Source of the DNA: an uncultured bacterium
GTDB lineage: Bacteria > Planctomycetota > Phycisphaerae > Phycisphaerales > SM1A02
NCBI GenBank assembly: GCA_903898755.1
Contig: CAIUGT010000041.1
Coordinates: forward strand, 1 to 51,602
Direction: 5' to 3'
Length of the DNA stretch: 51,602 nucleotides
In this document: one piece after another, positions 42,944-51,602 of the stretch
Position numbering within the stretch: position 1 is the stretch's first letter
Layout: each line of letters begins with the position of its first letter
Translations under genes and position numbers: made by a program
The notes under the pieces: generated by a model
Databases searched by the model: none
What the model saw: the letters and a program-made list of their open reading frames with translations, nothing else
What the model was told of the DNA's origin: nothing

Positions 42944-44014
42944 ATGAAGAAAAAAACAAAGAACTTCCGTGAACGCATGTTAGATACAACACAAGTTCCT
43001 TTGATTGTCTATGCCGTCACTTTCTTATGCGCATGCGGCACAGTTTCAGAACAAGCCACCTCCTCGAAGGCGTCTTTGACCGCTTCAAATAAAAATTCTG
43101 CCGCTGCTGCCTCAAAAAATGCAGCCGCCACGCCCGAGTCGACAGTGACGATTGACGCGACAACACAGCCCGTCATTATCAGGCCACCCGCGTTGTGGGA
43201 TGGAAGCGCGGTGACTTGGGAAGAATTGCGACCACTGCTTGCGGAGCGCGCTGGCGCATCCATTTTAGAAGAACTTTTTCTTGAGCGACAATTGGATCGA
43301 ATGTTGTTGGCGAGAAAAAAAAACCTGTCCCAGGAACTTCTTGATACCGAGGAACGCGAGCTTGTGGCGTCGTTGTCTGACGACCCCACGCGTGCCACAG
43401 TGCTGCTGAATGAATTACGCGCGGCGCAAGGCCTAGGCGAAAAGCGCTGGAAATCATTGTTGAAACGCAATGCCGCCATGCGATTGCTTGTGCAGGAAGA
43501 TGTCAAAGTGACGCCCGAAGCCATCGAAGCCGTCATTGACGCGGAGCACGGAGCGCGTCGCCAATGTCGAGTGATGGCGCTGCCCGATCTTGATCGTTGC
43601 GCCAAGGCGCGCATGCGGCTTGACGCGGGCGAACCCTTTGGCGAAGTCGCCGCGGATATGAGCACGGATCGATCCGCGGCGCGTGGCGGACTGGTGCTGC
43701 CAGTAAGCCGACTTGATCCAAGTTGGCCAAGTTCATTTCGTCAAACATTGTGGTCGCTTCAAAAAGGGAAAGTGAGTTCGCCCGTATTAATTGACAATGC
43801 ATACGTGTTTATTCGCTTCGAAGATGAAATTGCGGGCGATGCCGAGAAAGCTCAACAAGCACGCTCTGGCGCCGACCGCGCGGTGCGTCGCGGACAAGAG
43901 CGCATTTTAATGGAGAATATGGCGAAGCAACTTCGTCAAGCGCAGCGCAACGTGACCATCTTTGACGATTCGCTGTTGGACGGATGGAACCGCGTCAAGA
44001 ACGCAGCTCGGTGA
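42944..44014 (+). CDS. Parvulin-like (PpiC/SurA-type) peptidyl-prolyl isomerase lipoprotein
   Basis: 356 residues from the ATG at 42944, which has AGGA seven bases before it. A hydrophobic stretch ends in a lipobox (VPLIVYAVTFLCAC, C31). Residues about 75-190 are helical, as in SurA-type chaperone arms. The parvulin-like domain is about 205-300: RVMALPDLDRCAKARMRLDAGEPFGEVAADMSTDRSAARGGLVLPV, then FRQTLWSLQKGKVSSPVLID and YVFIRFEDEI. It probably helps fold outer-membrane proteins in the periplasm. The end overlaps lptG by 20 bases tail-to-tail. Confidence 0.82.
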   Translation: MKKKTKNFRERMLDTTQVPLIVYAVTFLCACGTVSEQATSSKASLTASNKNSAAAASKNAAATPESTVTIDATTQPVIIRPPALWDGSAVTWEELRPLLAERAGASILEELFLERQLDRMLLARKKNLSQELLDTEERELVASLSDDPTRATVLLNELRAAQGLGEKRWKSLLKRNAAMRLLVQEDVKVTPEAIEAVIDAEHGARRQCRVMALPDLDRCAKARMRLDAGEPFGEVAADMSTDRSAARGGLVLPVSRLDPSWPSSFRQTLWSLQKGKVSSPVLIDNAYVFIRFEDEIAGDAEKAQQARSGADRAVRRGQERILMENMAKQLRQAQRNVTIFDDSLLDGWNRVKNAAR

Positions 44015-45116
44015 GTCGATACGCAGCCAAAGGAAGAAGCAACGCAAAAGGAAGCGCCGAGGCGATTGGAATACTGAGACCTTCCGTTGGAACCAACAAC
44101 ATGACCGCGGCACCAATCATGGTGGGAATAGAAAAGGCCGCGGCACGCACGCTTTGAACCAACATGTTGCAAGGTTCCCGTCGAAGAAAAAACGGAATTG
44201 TTGCCGCCAGAACAAGCAGGTTTGCAATCGGCCCAATAAAGCGCGCGCACAACAAACGAACACCTTGATTGTGATTATCTCCCCCACGACCCATGAGCTC
44301 AAACACTTGCCGCGTGGAAAGCATTGGGCCGTAAAGTCGATAGCGGCGACTTAAAATAAGTTCAGGACCCAAGTCGGATTCAAGTTGATCAACACTTGTT
44401 GTGAAGGATGCTTTTTGTTGCGCCGTGCTGCCTGGTTTCAAAGGCTCAATTGCGGAACCGCCAGTCAACATCCATTTCTTGTCTTGCGCATTCCATTGCG
44501 CGCTTGTTGCGCTGATGCGGCGGGTGGCGTTTCCTTTTTCGTCACGCTCGATCGCCACAAGTCCAGTGGCGGTATTGAGAGCGGGATCAAATCGAATGGC
44601 TTGAATGAGCGTGCCGCGTCCATCACGGGTGAGAGGAATTGGAAATTGACTCACAGTGTCGTACTTCAGTCCGCTGTGATCACGCACAAGGCGCGCCGCA
44701 AGATTTGGAAGAATAAGTTCTTGATTCACAAATTGAAAACATTGAAGAGCGCCGGCGGTCAGCAGCAATACATAAGCCAAGCGCCGAAGCTTGACGCCCG
44801 AGGCCATGAGCGCGGTGAGTTCCCGGTTGCGGTGCATTTGCGAGACCGCGAAACCCATGGCGCCAATAGAGACAAATCCAAGCATGAACTGGAAGAATTG
44901 AAAGATGCGCGGTCCGTGAAAATCCAAGACCATCATCATGAATGCGATGATTCGAGAACCGTACCGCCCCGCCGCAACCGCGGTGTCCGCGGCATCAAGA
45001 AAGCGCGACGCTTGAATAACCACGTCCACGCTGACACCAAAAACATAGAGCGCGGCACCTAAAAGAAAGAAGTTCACCAAGAAGCGAGCGGCGACATATC
45101 GATCGATGATCTTCAT
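43995..45116 (-). CDS. lptG: LPS export permease LptG (LptF/LptG family)
   Basis: 373 residues of the YjgP/YjgQ family. Membrane segments are near the N-terminus (KIIDRYVAARFLVNFFLLGAAL), around 60-115, and three at the C-terminus (RFIGPIANLLVLAATIPFFLRRE to the end). Between them is a periplasmic beta-jellyroll. 'LTALMASGVKLRRL' is the conserved family motif that contacts LptB. It starts 3 bases after the lptF stop, so the two form one operon. LptG versus LptF is assigned by position and cannot be settled by length. Confidence 0.88.
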   Translation of the reverse strand: MKIIDRYVAARFLVNFFLLGAALYVFGVSVDVVIQASRFLDAADTAVAAGRYGSRIIAFMMMVLDFHGPRIFQFFQFMLGFVSIGAMGFAVSQMHRNRELTALMASGVKLRRLAYVLLLTAGALQCFQFVNQELILPNLAARLVRDHSGLKYDTVSQFPIPLTRDGRGTLIQAIRFDPALNTATGLVAIERDEKGNATRRISATSAQWNAQDKKWMLTGGSAIEPLKPGSTAQQKASFTTSVDQLESDLGPELILSRRYRLYGPMLSTRQVFELMGRGGDNHNQGVRLLCARFIGPIANLLVLAATIPFFLRREPCNMLVQSVRAAAFSIPTMIGAAVMLLVPTEGLSIPIASALPFALLLPLAAYRLTELRS

Positions 45117-45119
45117 GGA

Positions 45120-46760
45120 TTAATTTCTCGCCAACTGCCGCAGCGCATACATGGAACACAAAAGCAGAATGGCATTGCCCGACCAGGAAACGATCACGCC
45201 CCACACCAAGTTGTCCGCGCGAATGACTTGCTGGCCGCCAGCGATCATGACGATATTGAGAATGCCTGGAATGAACGCGATGAGATACATGGTGAGTGGA
45301 AGGCTGTTGCGTTTCCATGCGGCCAGCGAGGCGCCCAACAAAATAATGAGTGGCGCGGACCAAGCCAACGCAGCGCGTTGACACAGATGCGAGAACGCGT
45401 CGACGTCAACATCGTTCATGATTTTAAATAGGTTGGCCAATGACGAAGTGCCCGCAACTTGAATGGACTTGGGAATGATTGCGCCTGACTTGTTCAGTTC
45501 GCCAACGTGTGGCGCAAGTTCGGCAAATTCAAGCTTGGAGATATTGCTTGTGGAGCAAGGCGCGGCGCTGAGACTGCGAATGCGCGCGGGCCACCGCGAT
45601 GAAAGTCCCTCGGAACGGAGCAAATCTTTCGCGCGCGGCGCTGTGGCGATGAGATCCACACGGCCAACGCTGGAATCTTCTGTGTCAAATGGCATGACCA
45701 CTTGCGAACACACCGCCTCGCGAATTGGCCTGGCGCGATCCAGTTCAACAATGCGAACGGTGGTACCTGGACTCTTGGGCTTGATGATGTCATTTTCCAG
45801 TATTCCGCCCTCAATTCGATACGAACGGCGGCCTCCCTCCTCCACCAATTCAACCTTGCCGGAGGTTTGAAGTTCGCGCGCAATGCACTGCCACACTTGC
45901 GCACGCGTGAGCGACAACAGAACCGCCTGGCGCGCGGGCTGCACTTCGATGTGATTGGGCAAATCATTGCGAACATCTTGCAACTCGAAATAGGTCATGC
46001 TCTTCGCGTCGGCCTCCAACGCGCGACCCAATTGAACGGCTTGCGGCTGCGCCGTGGGAACAAAGACCACGGTTCCATCGGCGGCATTGAAACCAGAACC
46101 ATTGGTCATGGCCAGTTTCATGATGACACCCTCGCGGCCGCGATGCACATCGACCGTTGCAAACTCGCTTGTGAATTCAGTGACGGGCTGACCCGCGCCA
46201 TTTTTTTGAATGGCCGCGACGCCTTGCAGCAACAAGCGTTGCTCCGCTCCGTTGTCGGGCGGAACTGGATCAACCGTCGCGGTGTCGGCGTAAATACTGA
46301 CCTGCCCAACTTCAAGCGCCTCGCCGCGAGACACCGCGGATAGAAAAATACTGGTGGCATCTTTGGCGAGCATGTCTTGCATGCGTCCCCAAAATCTTGG
46401 AACAACGGTGTGCAATAAAATAAACATGCCGACAAGAAGCGCCAAACCAACGGCGATGACTGGCGCGAAGATGGTTCGATAGCGCATGCCACTGGTGCTC
46501 ATGGCCACCAATTCATTGTCGGCGGCGAATCGGTGAAGCACCAAAGTTGCAGCAAAACCCGCAGAAAATGGCAAGGCGAACTGCAACATGGGAATCATGG
46601 CAAGAGCCACGTATTTCACCACGCTGCCAGAGCCCAGCGAACTATCCGCCAACGGCTTAATGGCGGCGCCAAAGGCAATGACCACCACAATGACCGTGGT
46701 GGTTAACAATAGAACTCGTAAAAGTTCCGCCGTCATGTGTCTCCACAAAATCCATGGCAT
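45120..46760 (-). CDS. lptF: LPS export permease LptF (LptF/LptG family)
   Basis: 546 residues, well above the usual 360-370. The extra length is in the periplasmic part between the two membrane regions. N-terminal segments (LLRVLLLTTTVIVVVIAFGAA, then VALAMIPMLQFALPFSAGFAATLV) and the motif NELVAMSTSGMRYRTI are clear family signatures. The C-terminus has three membrane helices. With LptG and LptB it should extract LPS from the inner membrane. It starts 30 bases after the NtrC-family regulator stop. Confidence 0.87.
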   Translation of the reverse strand: MPWILWRHMTAELLRVLLLTTTVIVVVIAFGAAIKPLADSSLGSGSVVKYVALAMIPMLQFALPFSAGFAATLVLHRFAADNELVAMSTSGMRYRTIFAPVIAVGLALLVGMFILLHTVVPRFWGRMQDMLAKDATSIFLSAVSRGEALEVGQVSIYADTATVDPVPPDNGAEQRLLLQGVAAIQKNGAGQPVTEFTSEFATVDVHRGREGVIMKLAMTNGSGFNAADGTVVFVPTAQPQAVQLGRALEADAKSMTYFELQDVRNDLPNHIEVQPARQAVLLSLTRAQVWQCIARELQTSGKVELVEEGGRRSYRIEGGILENDIIKPKSPGTTVRIVELDRARPIREAVCSQVVMPFDTEDSSVGRVDLIATAPRAKDLLRSEGLSSRWPARIRSLSAAPCSTSNISKLEFAELAPHVGELNKSGAIIPKSIQVAGTSSLANLFKIMNDVDVDAFSHLCQRAALAWSAPLIILLGASLAAWKRNSLPLTMYLIAFIPGILNIVMIAGGQQVIRADNLVWGVIVSWSGNAILLLCSMYALRQLARN

Positions 46761-46771
46761 GATGAAATGCG

Positions 46772-46800
46772 ACTGAGGCGGCGCCGGGCGCTACCTCAGT
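46772..46800 (-). repeat. Strong hairpin between the NtrC-family gene and lptF
   Basis: ACTGAGG (46772-46778) pairs with CCTCAGT (46794-46800), with an inner GCGC/GCGC stem. On the minus strand it spans the stop codon of the NtrC-family gene and ends 11 bases before the lptF ATG. It has no clear T run, so it may be a weak terminator or an RNA element affecting lptF translation. Confidence 0.45.
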
Positions 46801-48167
46801 CCGTACTCCTTTAATTTGCGATAGAGAGTGCGCTCACCAATGCCCAACATTTGCGCGGTCTGCTCGCGGTTGCCTTGGGTGAGCGCCAGTGTTTGACGGA
46901 TGGCTTCCTTCTCCAACTTATCAAGACCAACTCCAGCGAAACTGCCTACGTTGCCTCCGCTGTCGTTGTCGCTGGAGCGAATGTCATCTGGAATGTCCGC
47001 GATATCAATTTCGTTTTTATTGCATGTCACCACAATGCGGTGCATGAGATTGAGCAACTCACGCACATTGCCCGGCCAGTCGTAGGCGGTGAGCCGCATC
47101 ATGGCGGGTTGTGAAACGCCAAGGCGTGGCCGACCGAGTTCAGCGCACCACTTGCCAACGGCGTGCGTGACCAACCGTGGAACATCCTCGCGTCGCTCGC
47201 GCAGTGATGGAATATTGATCTCCACGCCCTTGAGGCGGAAATACAAATCTTGGCGGAAACGCCCATCATTTGAGCGAGTTTTCAAATCTTGATTGGTGGC
47301 GCTTATGAAACGCACATCGGCTTTGCGCGGATCGTTGGCGCCAAGTCGAATCAACTCGCCTGTCTCCAGCACGCGCAACAATTTGGGCTGCATGGACAAA
47401 GGCATGTCGCCAATCTCATCCAGAAAAAGCGTGCCCTTGTCTGCGTACTCAAACACGCCCTCGCGGTCGCGGTCAGCGCCTGTGAACGCGCCGCGCACGT
47501 GGCCAAACAATTGATCTTCCAAAAGTGTTTCACTTTGACCAGCCGCGTTGAATGTTGCGAAGCGACGGTCCTTGCGCTTTGAATGTTTATGAATGGCGCT
47601 GGCGACAAGCTCCTTCCCAGTTCCACTTTCGCCAGTGATCAACACCGGAATTGTGCTGGGCGCGATTTGTCGAATGGTGGCTATGACATGGCGGATTGCC
47701 GCCGACTCGCCGATGATTCCTTCGAAGCCATACGCGGCGTCGACTTGACCACGTAAGCTTGAATTTTGGTGGCGAAGCAAAACCGTCTCGGCGGCGCGCT
47801 GGACGATATTGCGGAACACCACCACATCAAGCGGCTTCTCTATGAAGTCGTAGGCCCCACCCTGCAATGCGGCCTTGGCCGTTGGAACATCGCCGTGGGC
47901 CGTGACCAAAATTGTTTCGGCGTCCGGCTGATGGGTCTTGGCCAGTTTCAAAACATCAAGACCACTGGTGGGGGTATCCATGACAAGGTCGGTGACAATC
48001 ACATCGAAATTGCCGTTGCGAAGCTCATTTTCCGCTTGCGCGGTGTTGTTCACGATGGTGCAAATATGACCAGGGCGCTTCAAAGCGTCCGCCATGGTTT
48101 GGGCGTGCTCCACCTCGTCGTCGATGAGTAAAACTTGAGCCCGCAATGGAGCAGCCGATTCCGTCAT
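46791..48167 (-). CDS. Sigma54-dependent response regulator (NtrC family)
   Basis: 458 residues from the ATG at 48167. A receiver domain (about 5-125) has the acidic pocket LIDDE and the phospho-acceptor Asp in VIVTDLVMD, with the conserved Lys in DFIEKPLD. The AAA+ domain (about 145-380) has Walker A GESGTGKE, the GAFTGA loop that contacts sigma54 and Walker B FLDEIGDMP. The C-terminal Fis-type helix-turn-helix is about 415-458 (LTQGNREQTAQMLGIGERTLYRKL). It activates sigma54 promoters. No histidine kinase is adjacent. It directly precedes lptF-lptG, which it may control. Confidence 0.93.
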   Translation of the reverse strand: MTESAAPLRAQVLLIDDEVEHAQTMADALKRPGHICTIVNNTAQAENELRNGNFDVIVTDLVMDTPTSGLDVLKLAKTHQPDAETILVTAHGDVPTAKAALQGGAYDFIEKPLDVVVFRNIVQRAAETVLLRHQNSSLRGQVDAAYGFEGIIGESAAIRHVIATIRQIAPSTIPVLITGESGTGKELVASAIHKHSKRKDRRFATFNAAGQSETLLEDQLFGHVRGAFTGADRDREGVFEYADKGTLFLDEIGDMPLSMQPKLLRVLETGELIRLGANDPRKADVRFISATNQDLKTRSNDGRFRQDLYFRLKGVEINIPSLRERREDVPRLVTHAVGKWCAELGRPRLGVSQPAMMRLTAYDWPGNVRELLNLMHRIVVTCNKNEIDIADIPDDIRSSDNDSGGNVGSFAGVGLDKLEKEAIRQTLALTQGNREQTAQMLGIGERTLYRKLKEYGLR

Positions 48168-48268
48168 GCGCCGATTGTACGGAGAATGCGCCAGGAGGCG
48201 GCGGGAACACACGCAAGAAAAACATTGTGTTTTCACCCCGCAAGCCCTGCTCTGCCGATGGTGAGATC

Positions 48269-49777
48269 ATGGCGCAAAGCACACAATTGAAGCACGAAAT
48301 ATCCAAGAAAGTTCCTACGATGATCAGCGTGAAGAACGATCCGCTGAGCGAGTGGTTTTCAAATACGCGTGGCCTGCAAGGTCGGCGGATTTGGCTTGTG
48401 GGCGCTGGCGGAACTGGCGTGAGTGGACTGGCGCGCTTGCTGAATAAACGCGGCGCCGTTGTGAGCGGCAGCGATAGCGAAGCAAGCCCCGCGGTGAAAA
48501 CGCTGCAGGCTGCAGGATTTGATATTGCCGTGGGTGATGTGAAGGAGCTTCCAACGGATTGTGAACTGGTGATCGCAACGGCCGCCGCGAAATCTGATCA
48601 CCCGCAACTTGTCGCAGCGATGAAGAAAAATATTCCAACGCGCACCTACGCGCAGGCGCTTGGCTTGTTGCAATTGGGTCACACCGCGGTGTGCGTTGCC
48701 GGCACCCATGGCAAGAGCACCACCACGTGCATGCTCACATGGTGCTTGTTGCACGCCGGATTTGATCCTGGTTTCATTGCGGGCGCCACGTGCGGCTCTT
48801 TGGGTGGAAGCGCACGCGCAGGCGCCGCGATTTTGTCCAAGGGTCCCTACTCGCACAAGCCTGGATTTCTTGTGACCGAATCATGCGAGTTTGACCGCTC
48901 ATTTCATCAACTGCACCCCACCACGGCCATCATCAACAATGTGGAGAGTGACCATTTAGATTGCTACAAGTCACTTGATGAGATAATTGAATCCTTCCAT
49001 GTGTTCGCGCGGCGCCTGCCCGCCGCCGTTGATGGTGGGTACATGTTGATCGCGCATGAAGGCGCGCAACGTGAACGCGTGACGCGCGAAGTGTCCGCCG
49101 CCATTGAAACATTCGGCTGGCATCCAGCGGCTGATTACGTTGTTGAGATGGCGGCCAATGGCTTGGCGCGTGTGCACAACAAGCACGTAGAAATTTTGCG
49201 ATGGCATCCGCGATTGTTTGGCGCGCACAATGTGCTCAATGGCGCGGGTGCTGGAATCATGGCCTTGAAACTTGGCGCCGATCGCGCCAGCGTGGAAGAG
49301 GCGCTGACTTCTTTCGCCGGAGTTGATCGACGCCTTGAATTTGTTGGCGAGCGGAAAGTTGGCGCGGAAAGCGTTCGCGTGTACGACGACTATGGGCACC
49401 ACCCAACCGAAGTGCGGGTAACCTTGGAAGCCTTGAAAAATGCCACAAAACCGCGGAAATTGATCTGTTTGTTCCAACCGCATCAACACAGTCGCACGCG
49501 GCTGTTGCTGGAGGATTTTGGCGCGTGCTTCACCGCGGCCGACCACGTGCTCTTGACGGACATTCACTTTGTTCGCGACGCGCAGAGCGAGCGCGCGCTG
49601 GTATCAAGCCAAGATGTCGCCGACCGAATTCGCAAACATGGTGGAACCGTGGAATGCGTGGGCACCATAGAGGCGGGAGCTGCTCGCCTGAATGAGATTG
49701 CGCAAGCTGGCGATGTTGTGGTGACCATGGGCGCCGGACCGGTCTATCGAGCCGCTCATATTTTCCTGAGAAAGTGA
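48269..49777 (+). CDS. murC: UDP-N-acetylmuramate--L-alanine ligase
   Basis: 502 residues from the ATG at 48269 (GGTGAG is upstream; an in-frame ATG at 48320 is an alternative). It adds the first amino acid of the peptidoglycan peptide. Blocks: WLVGAGGTGVSGLARLL for the UDP-sugar, the ATP-binding VAGTHGKSTTTCMLTW, ESCEFDRSF and NNVESDHLDCY, DDYGHHPTEVRVTL and LFQPHQHSRTRLL. It is about 30 residues longer than usual at the N-terminus. It is divergent from the NtrC-family gene and overlaps murB. Confidence 0.95.
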   Translation: MAQSTQLKHEISKKVPTMISVKNDPLSEWFSNTRGLQGRRIWLVGAGGTGVSGLARLLNKRGAVVSGSDSEASPAVKTLQAAGFDIAVGDVKELPTDCELVIATAAAKSDHPQLVAAMKKNIPTRTYAQALGLLQLGHTAVCVAGTHGKSTTTCMLTWCLLHAGFDPGFIAGATCGSLGGSARAGAAILSKGPYSHKPGFLVTESCEFDRSFHQLHPTTAIINNVESDHLDCYKSLDEIIESFHVFARRLPAAVDGGYMLIAHEGAQRERVTREVSAAIETFGWHPAADYVVEMAANGLARVHNKHVEILRWHPRLFGAHNVLNGAGAGIMALKLGADRASVEEALTSFAGVDRRLEFVGERKVGAESVRVYDDYGHHPTEVRVTLEALKNATKPRKLICLFQPHQHSRTRLLLEDFGACFTAADHVLLTDIHFVRDAQSERALVSSQDVADRIRKHGGTVECVGTIEAGAARLNEIAQAGDVVVTMGAGPVYRAAHIFLRK

Positions 49778-50736
49778 TCCACATGAACGCCTCCATGCCC
49801 ACATCGCTGACCGACGGACTGGACGCCATTATTGAAATGGACGCGCCATTAGCCGGGCATACATGGTTTGGTGTTGGCGGCAACGCCGACATGCTTGTGC
49901 GCCCCAAAACGGAAGCGGCGTTGAAAGAATTATTGCGCCGCTGCCACAATGAAAATAAATCTGTTCGCGTGTTGGGCTCTGGAGCAAACTTGTTGGTTCT
50001 GGATGAAGGTGTTGATGGCGTCGTGATTAAGTTGGATCACCCCGCGTTCACGCAGTGGACATTGCGCCCGAATGGCGAAAGCAACAAAGTGCTTGCGCCC
50101 GCGGGCGTGGATGTGTTGAAACTTCTCAACGCCTGCGTGCGCGAGGGGCTTGATGGACTCTGTCAAATGGCTGGAATTCCCGCAAGTATGGGCGGCGCGA
50201 CGCGCATGAACGCGGGCGGAAAATTTGGTTGCATTGGCGACGCCATTCATTCGGTGGCCACCATGAATCATCGCGGCGAAGTCCGTGTTCATCCACATAG
50301 CGCGATCCAATTTTCATATCGACATTCGGGGTTGCCGCAGGATTTAATTCTGTGGACGCTCTTGCAATTGAATCCAGGCGACCCAGGTGCGCTGCGTCAA
50401 AAAATGCTGGAGATTTATCAATTTAAAAAGGACTCGCAACCCTTGGCGGAACATTCGGCTGGCTGCCTCTTTCGAAATCCAGTGACCAGCGATGGAACAC
50501 GAACCAGCGCGGGACGCTTGATCGATCTCGCTGGAATGAAAGGCTTCACCCATGGCACCGCGTTTGTCAGCGCGGAGCATGCCAATTTTGTATGCGCGCA
50601 CAAAGCCGGCCGCGCCAATGATGTGCTTGAACTTGCGCGCATAATTCAAGATCGCGTTTTGCAAAGCCAAGGTGTGAACATTGAAATGGAAGTGGCGGTA
50701 TGGGGTCGCTCATTTCAACCCAAGGAGAAAAAGTAA
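49774..50736 (+). CDS. murB: UDP-N-acetylenolpyruvoylglucosamine reductase
   Basis: Up to 320 residues, FAD-dependent, making UDP-N-acetylmuramic acid. The start is either GTG at 49774, overlapping the murC stop, or ATG at 49783. Blocks: AGHTWFGVGGNADMLVRP and RVLGSGANLLVLDEG (FAD), GLCQMAGIPASMGGATRMNAGG, FSYRHSGL with the Tyr-Arg pair and SAGCLFRNP, where the usual catalytic Ser is Cys, as in some MurB lineages. The catalytic Glu is in NIEMEVAVWG. It overlaps ddl by TAATG. Confidence 0.95.
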   Translation: MIHMNASMPTSLTDGLDAIIEMDAPLAGHTWFGVGGNADMLVRPKTEAALKELLRRCHNENKSVRVLGSGANLLVLDEGVDGVVIKLDHPAFTQWTLRPNGESNKVLAPAGVDVLKLLNACVREGLDGLCQMAGIPASMGGATRMNAGGKFGCIGDAIHSVATMNHRGEVRVHPHSAIQFSYRHSGLPQDLILWTLLQLNPGDPGALRQKMLEIYQFKKDSQPLAEHSAGCLFRNPVTSDGTRTSAGRLIDLAGMKGFTHGTAFVSAEHANFVCAHKAGRANDVLELARIIQDRVLQSQGVNIEMEVAVWGRSFQPKEKK

Positions 50737-51602
50737 TGCGAGTACTTGTGCTCAAAGGCGGTCCCGACGCGGAGCGTGAAGTCAGCATTAAAAGCGGCGC
50801 GCAGGTTGCCGCCGCACTGGCGCGCGCCAATGCGCAAGTGAATGAAATTACGATTGATCGGCTTGAACTTGCTGAATTACAGGCGCTCTCGGGCGACGTG
50901 ATTTTTCCGGTACTGCACGGACCTTGGGGCGAAGGTGGTCCTCTGCAAGAAATTCTGGAGCAAGATGGACGGCCCTATGTTGGATGCGGACCCGCCGCAG
51001 CTCGCCTAGCCATGGACAAGACGGCAACTAAAAATGCCGTGTCCCAAGTTGGCGTGCCAACTCCTGCGGCATGCGAAGTGGTCATGGGCAAGCCCATCAT
51101 GGTCAAACTTCCCTTAGTGATCAAACCATCAAACGATGGCTCAAGCGTGGATTTAAGAATTTGTCGCACGCCAGAAGAACTCGTCTCAGCGCGTCAACAA
51201 CTTGAAGGACGCCGACCCCGATTGCTTGCGGAGGAATTCATTCAAGGCCGTGAATTCACGGTGGGCATTCTCAATGGAAAAGTTCTACCGCTGATTGAAA
51301 TCAAAGCCAACAGCGGCGTTTACGATTACCAAGCCAAATATTTGCGTGATGACACGCAATACATTTTGGATCCAGATATTTCCGCAGAACTGAAAGACGC
51401 CATGAACCGGTACTCGCTGCTGTGTTGGCAAGGGCTTGGATTACGCGACGTGGCGCGGGTAGATTTCATGGCAGATGAGCGCGGACCTTGGTTTCTGGAG
51501 GTCAACACAATGCCTGGATTCACCGATCATTCATTGGTGCCAAAAGCCGCCAAACATGCAGGAATTCCAATGGAACAGTTGGTGCTTGACCTGGCTCGAG
51601 GC
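50736..51602 (+). CDS. ddl: D-alanine--D-alanine ligase (3' end cut by window edge)
   Basis: 289 codons read from the ATG at 50736, with the frame open to the right edge; the usual length is about 300-310, so little is missing. It is an ATP-grasp enzyme making D-Ala-D-Ala. Blocks: LKGGPDAEREVSIKSG at the N-terminus, PVLHGPWGEGGPLQEILE, MDKTATKNAV, VIKPSNDGSSVD, EEFIQGREFTVGIL, KANSGVYDYQAKY, VARVDFM and FLEVNTMPGFTDHS with the metal site. The ATG overlaps the murB stop. With murC and murB it forms a dcw-type fragment. Confidence 0.96.
   Translation, partial: MRVLVLKGGPDAEREVSIKSGAQVAAALARANAQVNEITIDRLELAELQALSGDVIFPVLHGPWGEGGPLQEILEQDGRPYVGCGPAAARLAMDKTATKNAVSQVGVPTPAACEVVMGKPIMVKLPLVIKPSNDGSSVDLRICRTPEELVSARQQLEGRRPRLLAEEFIQGREFTVGILNGKVLPLIEIKANSGVYDYQAKYLRDDTQYILDPDISAELKDAMNRYSLLCWQGLGLRDVARVDFMADERGPWFLEVNTMPGFTDHSLVPKAAKHAGIPMEQLVLDLARG

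Noticed and set aside
1-51602. tRNA or rRNA genes, CRISPR arrays, insertion sequences, prophage
   Set aside because: I saw no cloverleaf with T-arm pattern, no regular repeat-spacer units, no transposase or integrase motifs and no phage structural genes.

Overview
The window is ordinary-looking chromosome from a diderm bacterium, most likely a planctomycete of the Phycisphaerae type (inference). The clues are: a secreted subtilase ending in planctomycete-style dockerin/EF-hand repeats; a pseudopilin-like protein with an 'NH..RGQNVLFAD' tail, typical of planctomycete prepilin-like proteins; a planctomycete-style GT-C glycosyltransferase; many small lineage-restricted proteins; and an outer membrane with LPS genes together with peptidoglycan genes. 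I saw no rRNA, tRNA, CRISPR array, insertion sequence or prophage. Gene density is very high, with many ATGA-type overlaps and several divergent pairs only a few tens of bases apart.

Layout. 1-9394: LPS and envelope genes. A giant LptC/LptA-like protein (cut by the left edge) is coupled to kdsC. Then come a CPBP protease coupled to rpsT (UUG start), a membrane-anchored coiled-coil protein with a BRCT-like end, an LpxL-type acyltransferase, three small conserved-looking proteins and galE. 9418-13291: a PagL-like outer-membrane barrel, a PEGA lipoprotein, lptB and a CNNM/CorC protein. 13288-17258: nuoD-nuoE-orf77-nuoF-ybeY, which continues by overlap into the CNNM gene. 17415-20793: a fused iron-type ABC permease and a secreted subtilase-dockerin protein. 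20934-24720: a D-2-hydroxyacid dehydrogenase, enolase and a GAF-PP2C phosphatase. 24812-32833: a minus-strand cluster of outer-membrane barrel, lipoprotein, FecR-domain protein and CHASE2-adenylate cyclase, which is the best candidate for an undescribed system. 32912-36813: a beta-lactamase-fold hydrolase, citrate synthase, trpF and hpnH. 36962-42404: an ECF sigma factor coupled to an unusual pseudopilin-like membrane protein, rpmI-rplT with its own promoter and terminator, fliW-csrA and a GT-C glycosyltransferase. 42354-51602: a secreted protein, a parvulin-like lipoprotein, lptG, lptF, an NtrC-family regulator and murC-murB-ddl (ddl cut by the right edge).

How the genes fit together. Much of the window builds the cell envelope. 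KdsC, LpxL and GalE make LPS parts; the LptC/A-like protein, LptB and LptF/LptG would export them; the PagL-like barrel may trim lipid A; MurC, MurB and Ddl make peptidoglycan precursors; HpnH points to hopanoids. These genes sit in several separate loci, not one cluster. A second theme is signalling: GAF-PP2C, CHASE2-cyclase with FecR, an ECF sigma factor, an NtrC-type regulator and FliW-CsrA. Respiration and central metabolism are represented by part of complex I, enolase and citrate synthase. All functional statements come from reading the protein sequences; no database search was possible.
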